The notes under the pieces are model-generated. The model had not been told where the DNA came from. It searched no databases and saw nothing but the letters and a program-made list of their open reading frames with translations. From Veillonellaceae bacterium SB90 (GTDB lineage: Bacteria > Bacillota > Negativicutes > Selenomonadales > Selenomonadaceae), in NCBI GenBank assembly GCA_902364065.1, contig CABJCJ010000027.1:426-36476 (forward strand): 36,051 bases of DNA. The letters run 5' to 3'. This document shows positions 7,246-15,235 of the stretch, one piece after another; within the stretch, counting starts at the first letter, position 1, and every line of letters begins with the position of its first letter. Both the position numbers and the translations under genes were made by a program.

Positions 7246-8443
7246 GATCCGTTTTCTGTTCTCGGGACAGGGCATGCCGTACGAGAAGGTCTGCATCATG
7301 GTGGCCATGGTCGTCACGGTGCTGCTCGGCATCATGCTCAGCAGCAATTTCTCGCACGATGCGAATGTCGTCGTCATCGACCTCGACAATTCGTCATACA
7401 GCCATGAGATGACGAACCGCATCAATGCGTCGGAGTACATGAAGGTCACGGCTGTACTCAACACGCCGGTCGATCCCAAGGAGCTCTTTTACCGCGACCG
7501 GGCCATCGCCGTCGTGTACTTCCCGCACAATCTCGAGAAGGACCGCTACACGGGAACGGCGACGAATATCGGCGTATTCTACGACAATACGAATACGGCA
7601 CAGACGGCCGACGTCAAGCTGGCGCTCAATGAGATTATCGGGCTCGACAATGCGGCGGCAGCCGGCGATCCGGGCAGCACGAATGATTCGGATGCCGGCA
7701 CTGTGAGCCTCGCGGACCGCGTGCTCTTCAATCCGAATGGCTCGAATTACAACGTGGAGACGCAGGGGTTCCTGTTCTTCTTCGGTTCCATGTTCTTCAC
7801 GTTCGCGACCATCGGCATGGTGCCGCGGCTGCGGCTCACGCATCAGCTTGACAAGATCCTTCTGGAGGGCACACCCTGGGATCTCGTGCTGCGGCTGATC
7901 CCGTACGGGGCCTGCCTCATCGTGTCGTTCGTGCTCGGCATGGGCGTGCTGCACACGCTGGGCGATATGACGTTTTCAGGCAATCTCCTGACCTTCCTGA
8001 TCATCCAGTGCTTCTATGTGATGACGGTGGGCATGATGAGCCTGATTTTCGGCTGGACGGCGGCAAATCCGGGCATCGCGTCGTCGCGCATGATCCTGTT
8101 TATCCCGGGGGGCTTCATCTTCGGCGGTCCGACAGGGCCAATCTCGTTTTATCCGGACTGGGTCGTGGCCGTCTCGCATGTTTTCCCGCTGACGTGGGAA
8201 TTCCATTTTGTGCGCGACATCATTGCCAGGGGCGCCGGGATGGCGGATATCTCGCAGGAGCTCGGGGCGTTCTTCGTCTTCATGGGGATCGTTGCCATCC
8301 TGCTCTGCTGGCGGTTCTACGGTTCACGCAAGGCGTTGCTGAAGCGGCTGGCTGATGAGAAGAAACTCCAGCAGCTGCAGGAGCTTGCCGCGGAGAAAAA
8401 GGAAGCGCGCCCCGCGGGTGTGTCAGGCGTGCCGGAAGCATGA
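7226..8443 (+). CDS. ABC-2 type permease subunit, GTG start
   Basis: This 405-residue protein has the ABC2 topology of YhhJ/YhgE relatives. One TM helix (about residues 22-40) is followed by a large extracytoplasmic domain (about 41-185), then about five TM helices from residue 190 to 375 and a charged, Gln/Glu/Lys-rich tail. The start is GTG at 7226, inside hlyD, with GGGGTG 7 nt upstream; no ATG gives the conserved N-terminal helix. Such permeases normally work with an ATP-binding subunit, but none is encoded in this operon. The related RbbA-YhhJ-YhiI system carries ATPase and permease in one protein, so an ATPase elsewhere is expected. Confidence 0.88.
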   Translation: MNSLKDEIRFLFSGQGMPYEKVCIMVAMVVTVLLGIMLSSNFSHDANVVVIDLDNSSYSHEMTNRINASEYMKVTAVLNTPVDPKELFYRDRAIAVVYFPHNLEKDRYTGTATNIGVFYDNTNTAQTADVKLALNEIIGLDNAAAAGDPGSTNDSDAGTVSLADRVLFNPNGSNYNVETQGFLFFFGSMFFTFATIGMVPRLRLTHQLDKILLEGTPWDLVLRLIPYGACLIVSFVLGMGVLHTLGDMTFSGNLLTFLIIQCFYVMTVGMMSLIFGWTAANPGIASSRMILFIPGGFIFGGPTGPISFYPDWVVAVSHVFPLTWEFHFVRDIIARGAGMADISQELGAFFVFMGIVAILLCWRFYGSRKALLKRLADEKKLQQLQELAAEKKEARPAGVSGVPEA

Positions 8444-8464
8444 GCAGGGAAAGGAGCGATGACG

Positions 8465-9025
8465 ATGATCAAGCAGGAAGAGGGACACGAAGGGCGGCCG
8501 GATACGGCCAGGCTCATCGCGGATATCCAGTCGCGGCCGAAGCAGGAGATTTCCTGCCGGCGCATCCTCGTGCCGACGGATGGTTCGGGACAGGCGTTCG
8601 CGGCGGTCAATCAGGCCATCCATCTCGCGGCGGTGACGGGGGCGGCGCTGACGCTCCTGATGGTCGTCGACCTCAACAAGCATGTGGCCGCCTTTGAGCA
8701 GGTCAGCCTCAGCGGCTACGTGCCATCCGAGCTCAAGATCTCAGCCTATCAGTTCCTGGCGGATATGATGCACGTGATCCCGCAGGAGATACGGGCGAGG
8801 ACGCGCGTGGAGGTCGGCACGCCCGGCGAGATAATCTGTGAGGTCGCCGAGCAGGAGCACAGTGATCTCATCGTCATGGGCAGCCGGGGGTTCGGCAGTT
8901 TCCACAGCCTGCTCGTGGGCTCGGTGTCGCATTACGTACTGCAGTGTGCGCCGTGTCCCGTGCTCATCGTCAAGGGTCTGCCCGATGACTGGGACAGCAA
9001 AGACGATTATCAAAATGCGCCGTAA
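8465..9025 (+). CDS. Universal stress protein (UspA family)
   Basis: This 186-residue cytoplasmic protein has a Usp fold: beta-1 RILVPTDGSG at about 34-43, and the ATP-binding signature G-x2-G-x9-GS at residues 139-153 (G139, G142, G152-S153). It therefore belongs to the nucleotide-binding class. An ATG at 8459 has only 2 nt to the AGGAG, whereas ATG 8465 has 8 nt and is preferred. It is the last gene of the MarR operon, 21 nt after the permease. Its last codons (QNAP, 9011-9022) and stop may lie inside the left end of the adjoining IS605-type element, so the native C-terminus may have been replaced. Confidence 0.9.
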   Translation: MIKQEEGHEGRPDTARLIADIQSRPKQEISCRRILVPTDGSGQAFAAVNQAIHLAAVTGAALTLLMVVDLNKHVAAFEQVSLSGYVPSELKISAYQFLADMMHVIPQEIRARTRVEVGTPGEIICEVAEQEHSDLIVMGSRGFGSFHSLLVGSVSHYVLQCAPCPVLIVKGLPDDWDSKDDYQNAP

Positions 9026-9090
9026 AACCCCGTTCCTTTAGGGCTGGGGATATAAGGCGCGTCCGCCGAATTTGCGTAAGCAATTGAAGG

Positions 9091-9119
9091 CGGACAACTG
9101 CCAGCTTTCGTAGTATAAT
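9091..9119 (+). promoter_or_regulatory. Candidate promoter inside the IS605 remnant
   Basis: CGGACA (9091-9096, 3-4 of 6 matches), 17-nt spacer, perfect TATAAT (9114-9119). Transcription from here would cross the remnant, the right-end hairpin and about 30 nt of host DNA to the terminator at 9450-9474. Confidence 0.5.
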
Positions 9120-9279
9120 GAACTTGACCTAAAGAATACGAAAGAAAGGAGAAGCCTCGCCATAATAGATACTGGACGAATCGAAAACCAAGGCTCATTG
9201 CGAGCAACCAGTTCTTAGCGGGTTGAGGTTGCGTGTATCAACCTGTCGTAATTTAAAGACCTTGCGACTGTAAAGATAA

Positions 9280-9417
9280 CAAGCATTCATATACACAAAT
9301 ACCGTGGGACACATGGGAATTTACGCTTTTGGAGATTGTGTAAGACGAATAGGCTTAGGTCGATTTGCAACGGTCGTTGAATTAAGAATCCCCTGCGTTT
9401 ACGCATGGGGAGTGTCA
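9280..9417 (+). pseudogene. tnpB: 3' remnant of tnpB
   Basis: In the frame of 9301 the DNA reads QAFIYTNTVGHMG, then IYAFGD, and ends near IPCVYAWGVST. This resembles the extreme C-terminus of TnpB proteins (N-T-V-G-H-x-G motif). A stop codon (9277-9279) precedes it, and no RuvC or zinc-finger part exists upstream, so the protein is lost. This stretch overlaps where TnpB omega RNAs (reRNAs) are normally encoded: the 3' end of tnpB plus the right end. Confidence 0.6.
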
Positions 9418-9449
9418 ACTGACGAGACAGGAACACATCTAACGATCCT

Positions 9450-9474
9450 CCTCCCTGACGGGGAGGATTTTTTT
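9450..9474 (+). terminator. Intrinsic terminator after the IS605 remnant
   Basis: CCTCCC-TGACG-GGGAGG stem-loop (9450-9466) followed by A and seven T. Confidence 0.85.
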
Positions 9475-9502
9475 GTGTGTATTTTTGTACATATTGTAAG
9501 TT

Positions 9503-9535
9503 TTGTCTACTCAAAGTGGAATTTTATAGTATAAT
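9503..9535 (+). promoter_or_regulatory. Candidate promoter of iorA-iorB-paaK
   Basis: TTGTCT (9503-9508), 16-nt spacer, TATAGT (9525-9530). A perfect TATAAT overlaps it at 9530-9535 but lies 21 nt from the same -35. Either -10 could be used. Confidence 0.5.
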
Positions 9536-9581
9536 GAAAGGGTATCTGTGTATTTTAACGATTGAAGGACGGGATCAGGAG

Positions 9582-11435
9582 ATGCATACAGAGTATTGGA
9601 TGGGCAACGAAGCCATCGGCATGGGGGCGCTGGCCGCCGGTGTCAATGTGGTGGCAGGCTACCCGGGAACGCCGTCGACGGAAGTGCTGGAGACGATAGC
9701 CCGGCATAATCCGGACGGGAACGTCCACGTGGAGTGGTCGACGAATGAAAAGGCCGGCATGGAGGTCGCGGCCGGTGCGGCGTATTCCGGTGCGCGCGCG
9801 CTCGTGACGATGAAGCAGGTTGGGCTCAATGTGGCGGCTGACCCCTTGATGAGCCTTGCGTATCTCGGCGTCAAGGGCGGTATGGTCGTGCTCGTGGCCG
9901 ACGATCCGGGGCCGATTTCCTCGCAGACGGAGCAGGATACGCGCCATTTCGCCGCGTTCGCGAAGCTGCCGTGCTTCGATCCCTCGAGCGTACAGGAAGC
10001 CTATGAGATGATCCAGGAGGCGTTTGCGTTCTCGGAAGAGTATCATACGCCGGTTTTTCTGCGGCCGACGACGCGCATCGACCATGGCTATGCGTCGCTG
10101 CAGGTCAAGGACCCCGAGGAATACGTGCAGCATGAGGTGGAGGGCTTCGTGCGCAATCCGGCGCGCTGGGTCATCTTCCCGAAGCTCTCGTATCGCGCGC
10201 ATCAGGAGATCGAGGCGCGCAATGCGGGACTTTCCAAGACGTTTTCGGCGTATGCGCGCAACAAGGTGCTGCCGGCTGCGGACCGGGGCTGCCGCCGCGG
10301 CATCGCGACGCATGGCGTCAGCTATCCGTATGTCGTGGAGACGCTGCAGGAGCATGGCGCAGGCGCACCGCGCGTCTTCAAGGTTTCGACGCCGTTCCCG
10401 TTCCCCGAGGAAAAGGCCGTGGAGTTCCTGCAGGGACTCGATGAGGTGCTCTGCCTCGAGGAACTCGATCCTGTCATCGAGCGCGCGCTCACGTATGTCT
10501 GCGGCAAGTATCAGCTGCCCGTGAAGATTCGCGGCAAGCTCACGGGCGATGTCCGTACGGCCGGCGAGAATACGCGCGATTCCGTCTATGACGACGTGGC
10601 GCGTTTCATGGGCTGGCCGCAGGCAAAGCGGCGGGAGCTGCCGCCCGTACCCTGCGAGGTTGTGCGGCCGCCGGTGCTCTGCGCGGGCTGTCCGCACCGC
10701 GCGTCGTTCTACGCGGTGAAGCTCGCGATGAAGGGCCAGAAGAGCGTGTTCTGCGGCGATATCGGCTGCTATACGCTCGGCAATGCCATGCCGCTCGACA
10801 TGGTCGATACCTGCCTCTGCATGGGCGCGGGCGTCAACATCGCCCAGGGCATCGGCGCGGTGACGCCGGGCATGAAGTGCTTTGCCTTCGTCGGCGACTC
10901 GACATTCTTCGCCTCAGCGCTGACGGGCGTCGTCAACGGCATCTACAATCAGGCGGACATGACGCTCGTCGTGCTCGACAATTCGACGACGGCGATGACG
11001 GGCCATCAGCCGCACCCCGGTACCGGCCATACGATGATGGGCCAGATCGTCGACAAGGTATCGATTGAAGACAGCCTGCGCGGCGTCGGCGTGCAGACGG
11101 TGCGCACGGTCGACCCGCTGGACCTTGAGAAGGCCGTGGCCGTCGTCCGCGAAGTGGCAGCTGAGCCGGGGCTCAAGGCCATCATTTTCCGCTCGCCGTG
11201 CATCGCGCTCGTCAAGCCTTTGGGACTTGCTGAAATCCTGCCGGACAAGTGCCGGATGTGCAAGAAGTGCATCCGCGAGATCGGCTGTCCCGGCATTGTC
11301 ATCGAGGATGGCCGCGTGACGATCGATGCCTCGCAGTGCACGGGCTGCGGCATCTGCCGCGAAATCTGCCCGTTTGATGCGATTGCCGTGAAGGAATTTG
11401 CACCGGCAGATAAAAAGGAAGGGGGCAGGGCATGA
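9582..11435 (+). CDS. iorA: Indolepyruvate:ferredoxin oxidoreductase, alpha subunit
   Basis: This 617-residue thiamine-diphosphate enzyme subunit oxidises aryl pyruvates (indole-, phenyl- or hydroxyphenylpyruvate) with CoA to aryl-acetyl-CoA, CO2 and reduced ferredoxin. The N-terminal pyrimidine-binding domain starts GNEAIGMGALAAGVNVVAGYPGTPSTE. The TPP-binding part contains GDIGCYTLG and GDSTFFASA (about 390-470). The C-terminus has two [4Fe-4S] motifs: C557/C560/C563/C568 and C586/C589/C592/C596. ATG 9582 has GGGA 7 nt upstream; an earlier in-frame ATG at 9534 lies inside the promoter. The stop overlaps the iorB start (ATGA). Confidence 0.95.
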   Translation: MHTEYWMGNEAIGMGALAAGVNVVAGYPGTPSTEVLETIARHNPDGNVHVEWSTNEKAGMEVAAGAAYSGARALVTMKQVGLNVAADPLMSLAYLGVKGGMVVLVADDPGPISSQTEQDTRHFAAFAKLPCFDPSSVQEAYEMIQEAFAFSEEYHTPVFLRPTTRIDHGYASLQVKDPEEYVQHEVEGFVRNPARWVIFPKLSYRAHQEIEARNAGLSKTFSAYARNKVLPAADRGCRRGIATHGVSYPYVVETLQEHGAGAPRVFKVSTPFPFPEEKAVEFLQGLDEVLCLEELDPVIERALTYVCGKYQLPVKIRGKLTGDVRTAGENTRDSVYDDVARFMGWPQAKRRELPPVPCEVVRPPVLCAGCPHRASFYAVKLAMKGQKSVFCGDIGCYTLGNAMPLDMVDTCLCMGAGVNIAQGIGAVTPGMKCFAFVGDSTFFASALTGVVNGIYNQADMTLVVLDNSTTAMTGHQPHPGTGHTMMGQIVDKVSIEDSLRGVGVQTVRTVDPLDLEKAVAVVREVAAEPGLKAIIFRSPCIALVKPLGLAEILPDKCRMCKKCIREIGCPGIVIEDGRVTIDASQCTGCGICREICPFDAIAVKEFAPADKKEGGRA

Positions 11436-12025
11436 TGCAGAAGAATATCTTGTTGACGGGCGTGGGCGGCCAGGGCACGGTGCTCGCGTCGAAACTCATC
11501 GCCGCAGCGGCCATGAAGAAGGGGCTGCCGGTCATGAGCGCTGAAACCATCGGCATGGCCCAGAAGGGCGGTTCGGTCTTTAGTCATCTGCGCATCGGCG
11601 AGGGCGTCATGAGCCCGATGATCCGCCGTGGCACGGCAGACCTCCTGCTGGCCTTTGAGCCCGCGGAGGCCGTGCGCATGCTGCCGTATTTGAAGGACGG
11701 CGGCACGGTCGTGGTCAATTCTCATCCCGTGATGCCCGTGACGGCGGCGCTCAAGGGGACGGATTATACCGGCAGGGAAATGATCGAGTATCTGCAAAAG
11801 GCGGTCCCGGACCTCCTCGTCATCGATGGCTGGCAGGCCATGCAGGAGCTCGGGAATCCGAAGGTTCTCAATGTCGTCATGCTCGGTGCAGCCCTCAAGA
11901 GCGGTGCGCTGGATTTCCTGACGGAGGAGGAGCTCCTAGGGGCCATCCGTGATAAGGTCAAGCCGCGCTTTGTCGCACTCAATGAGCGTGCGCTGGCCTA
12001 TTATGCCGAAGGGGACAAGCAGTAA
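11432..12025 (+). CDS. iorB: Indolepyruvate:ferredoxin oxidoreductase, beta subunit
   Basis: This 197-residue gamma-type 2-oxoacid:ferredoxin oxidoreductase subunit pairs with IorA. The N-terminal GVGGQGTVLASKLIAAAA and SAETIGMAQKGGSVFSHLRIG motifs are diagnostic for the family. Length matches IorB proteins (about 190-200 residues). It overlaps iorA by 4 nt (ATGA), indicating translational coupling. paaK follows 14 nt later. Confidence 0.95.
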   Translation: MMQKNILLTGVGGQGTVLASKLIAAAAMKKGLPVMSAETIGMAQKGGSVFSHLRIGEGVMSPMIRRGTADLLLAFEPAEAVRMLPYLKDGGTVVVNSHPVMPVTAALKGTDYTGREMIEYLQKAVPDLLVIDGWQAMQELGNPKVLNVVMLGAALKSGALDFLTEEELLGAIRDKVKPRFVALNERALAYYAEGDKQ

Positions 12026-12039
12026 GAGAGGTAGTTTTT

Positions 12040-13275
12040 ATGGAAATCACAAACGAACAACTGGAACTCGTCAACAGCCGCATCAAGGCGCTGCGCAGGG
12101 CCGACAGCTTCTACGGCAAACGCCTCGAGGAGTACGGTATCGACCATGTGGACAGCGCGGAGGACTTCAGGAAGCTGCCGTTCTCGGAGAAAAAGGATCT
12201 GCGTGACGCATATCCGCTCGGCCTCATGTCCGTACCGGAGGAGGAGATTGTGCGCATCCATTCGTCGTCCGGCACGACGGGCAAGCCGGTCATCGTGCCC
12301 TATACGAAAAAGGATGTCGAGGACTGGGCGCTGCTCTTTGCGCGCTGCTATGAGATGGCCGGTGTGACGAAGCTGGACCGCGTGCAGATCACGCCGGGCT
12401 ACGGGCTCTGGACGGCCGGCATCGGCTTCCAGGCGGGCTGCGAGAAGCTCGGGGCCATGGCCGTGCCAATGGGGCCGGGCAATACGGAAAAGCAGCTGCA
12501 GATGATGATGGATATGAAGAGCACGGTGCTCTGTGCGACGTCGTCGTATGCGCTGCTGCTCGCCGAGGAAATCGAGAAGCGCGGCATCGGGGACAGAATC
12601 CATCTGCGCAAGGGCATCATCGGTTCGGAACGCTGGAGCGAGAAGATGAGGAAGTCCATTTGTGAGAAGCTCGGCATCGAGGCCTACGATATCTACGGGT
12701 TAACGGAAATATACGGCCCGGGCATCGGCATCAGCTGCGATGCGCATGACGGCATCCATTACTGGGATGATTACGTCTACATCGAGATCATCGACCCGCA
12801 GACGGGAGAGACGCTGCCGGATGGCGAGTGGGGCGAGATCGTCATCACGACGCTGCGCAAGGAGGGCGCGCCGCTCATCCGCTTCCGCACGCATGACCTC
12901 TCGCGCATCCTGCCGGGAGCCTGCCCGTGCGGCAGCAAATTCCCGCGCCTCGACACGATTCAGGGACGCACGGACGACATGGTCAAGATCAAGGGCGTCA
13001 ATCTCTTCCCCGCACAGATCGAGGAAATCCTCCGGACCTTCCCCGAAGTTTCGAGCGAGTATCAGATCCATATCTCGCATCTCGACGGCAAGGACACGAT
13101 GCGTCTTTATGTCGAGACAAACGGCAGCGTGGACTTCCTCGACCTCGCGAAACGCATCGCCGAGCGCGTCAAGAGCCGCATCGGCTTCACGCCGCTCGTC
13201 AAGGTCGTGGAAATCGGCGTGCTGCCGCGCTCGGAGAAGAAGACGAAGCGCGTGATCGATACGCGTTATGAATGA
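12040..13275 (+). CDS. paaK: Phenylacetate-CoA ligase family enzyme
   Basis: This 411-residue AMP-forming ligase has the P-loop-like motif SSSGTTGKP (residues 75-83), adenylation motif YGLTEIYGPG, and RTDDMVKIKGVNLFP before the small C-terminal domain. PaaK joins aryl acetates to CoA. Next to iorAB it can interconvert the aryl-acetyl-CoA made from aryl pyruvates and the free acid during amino acid fermentation; the direction in this cell is inferred. GAGAGG lies 8 nt before the ATG. The length is slightly under the 430-440 usual for aerobic PaaK and typical of anaerobe versions. Confidence 0.93.
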   Translation: MEITNEQLELVNSRIKALRRADSFYGKRLEEYGIDHVDSAEDFRKLPFSEKKDLRDAYPLGLMSVPEEEIVRIHSSSGTTGKPVIVPYTKKDVEDWALLFARCYEMAGVTKLDRVQITPGYGLWTAGIGFQAGCEKLGAMAVPMGPGNTEKQLQMMMDMKSTVLCATSSYALLLAEEIEKRGIGDRIHLRKGIIGSERWSEKMRKSICEKLGIEAYDIYGLTEIYGPGIGISCDAHDGIHYWDDYVYIEIIDPQTGETLPDGEWGEIVITTLRKEGAPLIRFRTHDLSRILPGACPCGSKFPRLDTIQGRTDDMVKIKGVNLFPAQIEEILRTFPEVSSEYQIHISHLDGKDTMRLYVETNGSVDFLDLAKRIAERVKSRIGFTPLVKVVEIGVLPRSEKKTKRVIDTRYE

Positions 13276-14191
13276 GAATGCGATGGAGAGGATCATCACG
13301 ATCTGGCCGGACTTTGCCGCTGACTTTGCCTGCAAGGCCGGCGGCTGCCGCCATACCTGCTGCCGCGGCTGGGAAATCGATGTTGACAGCGATACGGCGC
13401 ATTGGTATCTTTCGCTTGACGGCCCCCTGGGCGATGAACTGAGGCGGAAGATCCGATGCGATGACGGGACGTATTCGTTCCGGCTCACGGCAGATGAGCG
13501 CTGCCCGTTCCTGAGGTCAGACGGGCTCTGCCGCCTCGTGCTCGGCCTCGGTGAGGAGAATCTCTGTGAAATCTGCACGATGCATCCGCGCTTTTTCGCG
13601 CTCTGCGGCAAGATAGAGCTCGCCGGCTTCGGATTGGCCTGCGAGAAGGCCACGGAGCTGCTGCTTGCAGCAAAGGAACTGTGCTTCCACGCGGAAGGGG
13701 ATAGTCAGTCCTTTACTTTCCCGGCCCTGCTGATGTTCCTGGGCTATCCGGTGCCGGATGCCTGGCTGCGGCCGCCTGCACGGCTGACCAGGGGGCAGAT
13801 GTCGTTCCTGCTCGAACAGATGGAGGCGACAGAGCCCATCGATGCTGTCTGGACGCGGCAGCTCGCTGCCTTGCGGGCGGCTGGTGATGCCTTGCTTTTA
13901 TCGTATGCGCAGCTTTTTGCGGCGCAGGGAGAGGCTGTGGCAGGGCGCCTGACCTCGTACATCCTCTACCGCCAGCTCGACAAGGTGCCCCGGTATGGCA
14001 TCGGAGCACTTGCTGCTTATGCGCGCGGCAATGCGGCCTTCATCTATCTCCTGGCCGCTTCGCTGCAGGATTTCCCGGAGGCCGTGCGCCGCTGGTCGGA
14101 GCAGATTGAATACGATGAAGAAAATACCGCACACCTCATCGAGGCGTGCGGCAGAGAGTCCTCGTCATTCCTGATCGGGAATGGCCGATAA
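13268..14191 (+). CDS. FliB-like (flagellin lysine N-methylase family) cysteine-rich protein
   Basis: This 307-residue protein has an N-terminal cysteine signature: C22, C27, C31-C32 (CxxxCCRGWE), C79PFL, C88, C100xxC103 and HPR at 106-108. This is the FliB/YkgJ-like pattern thought to hold a metal centre. In Salmonella FliB methylates flagellin lysines; here there is no flagellar gene nearby and the protein is shorter than most FliB proteins (about 400), so the substrate is uncertain. It overlaps paaK by 8 nt. ATG 13283 is an alternative start; neither has a strong RBS. The 3' end overlaps the convergent lysR gene by 27 nt. Confidence 0.75.
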   Translation: MNENAMERIITIWPDFAADFACKAGGCRHTCCRGWEIDVDSDTAHWYLSLDGPLGDELRRKIRCDDGTYSFRLTADERCPFLRSDGLCRLVLGLGEENLCEICTMHPRFFALCGKIELAGFGLACEKATELLLAAKELCFHAEGDSQSFTFPALLMFLGYPVPDAWLRPPARLTRGQMSFLLEQMEATEPIDAVWTRQLAALRAAGDALLLSYAQLFAAQGEAVAGRLTSYILYRQLDKVPRYGIGALAAYARGNAAFIYLLAASLQDFPEAVRRWSEQIEYDEENTAHLIEACGRESSSFLIGNGR

Positions 14192-15055
14192 TTTTTCGAG
14201 GATGAATTTCATGACGAGCCGCTGGTCCTTTGAGGACTGGCGGTTCTTTTTTGTCAGGAGTGCACCCGTGAGCTTGAGCCCTTCGGTAAAGGGAATCGTG
14301 ACGAGCCCCGGCATTTCGGCTAAGGAACGTTCGAAGAGGATGGCGGGCAGCGCCTGATGGCGCAGCAGGCTGTAGAGCGTGGAAAGATGCGGCGAGAAAT
14401 AGCGCACGTTTGGTGTAAGCCCGCGCTGATGCATGGTGCGCAGGACGACGCGCGTCACGTAGAATCCTTCGGAAAGCATCGCGACAGGCATGCCGGCGGC
14501 TTCTTCAAGCGTCATGCTCGTGCGGCCTGCAAGCGGATGATCTTCCCAGACGACAAAGCAGATGGGGCGCGAGGCAAGCCGGCGGTAGTGGACGTCCGGC
14601 AGGCTGCTGTCGTCGGAGTTGACGACGGCCAGGTCGACTTTTTCATCACGCACGAGGCGGGCGGCTTCGAGGCCGTATGGCTCCGTGATGTCGAGCTGGA
14701 TCTCGGGGTGCTGCTGCTGGAACTCGCTGAGCAGGTAAGGCAGGAGATAGGAGGCCTGCTGCTGCGGGATGGCGATGCGGACCTTGTTGTGGCGCATCGC
14801 CATATCGCGAATCTCGCCCTCCACCTGATCGACCTGCTGCAGCAGCCGCGCGAGTTTCTGCGCGAGCTGTTGGCCGGCCTGGCTGATCACGATCGTGCGC
14901 CCGGCGCGCAGGAAAAGGTTGAGCCCCGTTTCGTCCTCGAGGGCCTGCATGGACTGGCTCAGCGTGGACTGAGCGATGTGGAGTTCGGTGGCCGCGTGAG
15001 TGATGTTCTGGCAGCGGCAGACGGCCAGGAAGTAACGCATTTGCAAAAGAGTCAT
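14165..15055 (-). CDS. LysR-family transcriptional regulator
   Basis: This 296-residue protein has an N-terminal winged HTH (MTLLQMRYFLAVCRCQNITHAATELHIAQSTLSQSMQALE, residues 1-40, quoted in part by position) and a periplasmic-binding-like effector domain from about residue 90. The start at 15055 has GGAGG 6 nt upstream; upstream codons in the same frame are not conserved-looking. It is divergent from the small membrane protein at 15236, and a T-N11-A box lies over its own promoter. The effector ligand is unknown. Confidence 0.9.
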   Translation of the reverse strand: MTLLQMRYFLAVCRCQNITHAATELHIAQSTLSQSMQALEDETGLNLFLRAGRTIVISQAGQQLAQKLARLLQQVDQVEGEIRDMAMRHNKVRIAIPQQQASYLLPYLLSEFQQQHPEIQLDITEPYGLEAARLVRDEKVDLAVVNSDDSSLPDVHYRRLASRPICFVVWEDHPLAGRTSMTLEEAAGMPVAMLSEGFYVTRVVLRTMHQRGLTPNVRYFSPHLSTLYSLLRHQALPAILFERSLAEMPGLVTIPFTEGLKLTGALLTKKNRQSSKDQRLVMKFILEKLSAIPDQE

Positions 15056-15077
15056 GGCAATCCTCCATTCCAAGCTT

Positions 15078-15106
15078 ATTGTAGCGCTGCATCCTGCCTG
15101 AATCAA
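15078..15106 (-). promoter_or_regulatory. Promoter of the lysR gene
   Basis: Read on the minus strand: TTGATT (15106-15101), 17-nt spacer, TACAAT (15083-15078). Confidence 0.7.
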
Positions 15107-15120
15107 TCGGTTTTTCCGAT
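15106..15120. promoter_or_regulatory. LysR binding box (T-N11-A palindrome)
   Basis: ATCGG-TTTTT-CCGAT is a perfect 5-bp inverted repeat fitting T-N11-A. It abuts the lysR -35 and lies upstream of the divergent small-gene promoter, the classic position for autorepression plus activation of the neighbour. Confidence 0.7.
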
Positions 15121-15141
15121 ATATCAATCAGATTTATCCGT

Positions 15142-15170
15142 TTTTCAAGCGGGCGCGGCTGTGCGATAAT
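15142..15170 (+). promoter_or_regulatory. Candidate promoter of the small membrane protein gene
   Basis: TTTTCA (15142-15147, 4 of 6), 17-nt spacer, GATAAT (15165-15170). The weak -35 suits LysR activation from the box at 15106-15120. Confidence 0.55.
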
Positions 15171-15235
15171 AAAGGTGTCAAAAGGAACGGCGCCGAGATG
15201 GTTCATAGAGACAGAAAGAATGGAGTGTGATTGTC

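Larger units (their letters stand above)
9011..9418 (+). mobile_element. Internally deleted IS200/IS605-type element (no transposase, only a tnpB scrap)
   Basis: Both ends carry the subterminal hairpins of this family. Left: CCCC-gtTCC-TTTA-GGG-ctGGGG at about 9028-9049, inside an outer GCGCC/GGCGC pair (9017-9021, 9056-9060). Right: CCCC-TGCG-TTTA-CGCA-T-GGGG at 9390-9410, followed by AGTGTCAA. A second left hairpin GTCCGCC/GGCGGAC (9061-9067, 9089-9095) encloses TTGC-GTAA-GCAA. There is no tnpA, and only about 45 C-terminal codons of tnpB remain. Exact ends are uncertain because single-strand transposition makes no target duplication; TTAT at 9007-9010 could be the target motif. Confidence 0.75.
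9226..9474 (+). ncRNA. Possible omega-RNA-like transcript from the element's right end
   Basis: The region holds a hairpin AGGTTG-loop-CAACCT (9226-9244), the tnpB 3' scrap and the right-end hairpin (9390-9410). Host sequence starts at about 9419 where a TnpB guide would begin, and an intrinsic terminator lies at 9450-9474. Known TnpB guide RNAs have this order (scaffold from tnpB 3' end plus right end, then guide). Expression and function are inferred only. Confidence 0.35.

Noticed and set aside
14150..14200. Bidirectional terminator at the fliB-lysR overlap
   Set aside because: ATTCC-TGATCG-GGAAT can form a short hairpin and TCCTCG/CGAGGA flanks it, but it lies inside both coding ends and lacks a proper T tract next to the stem.
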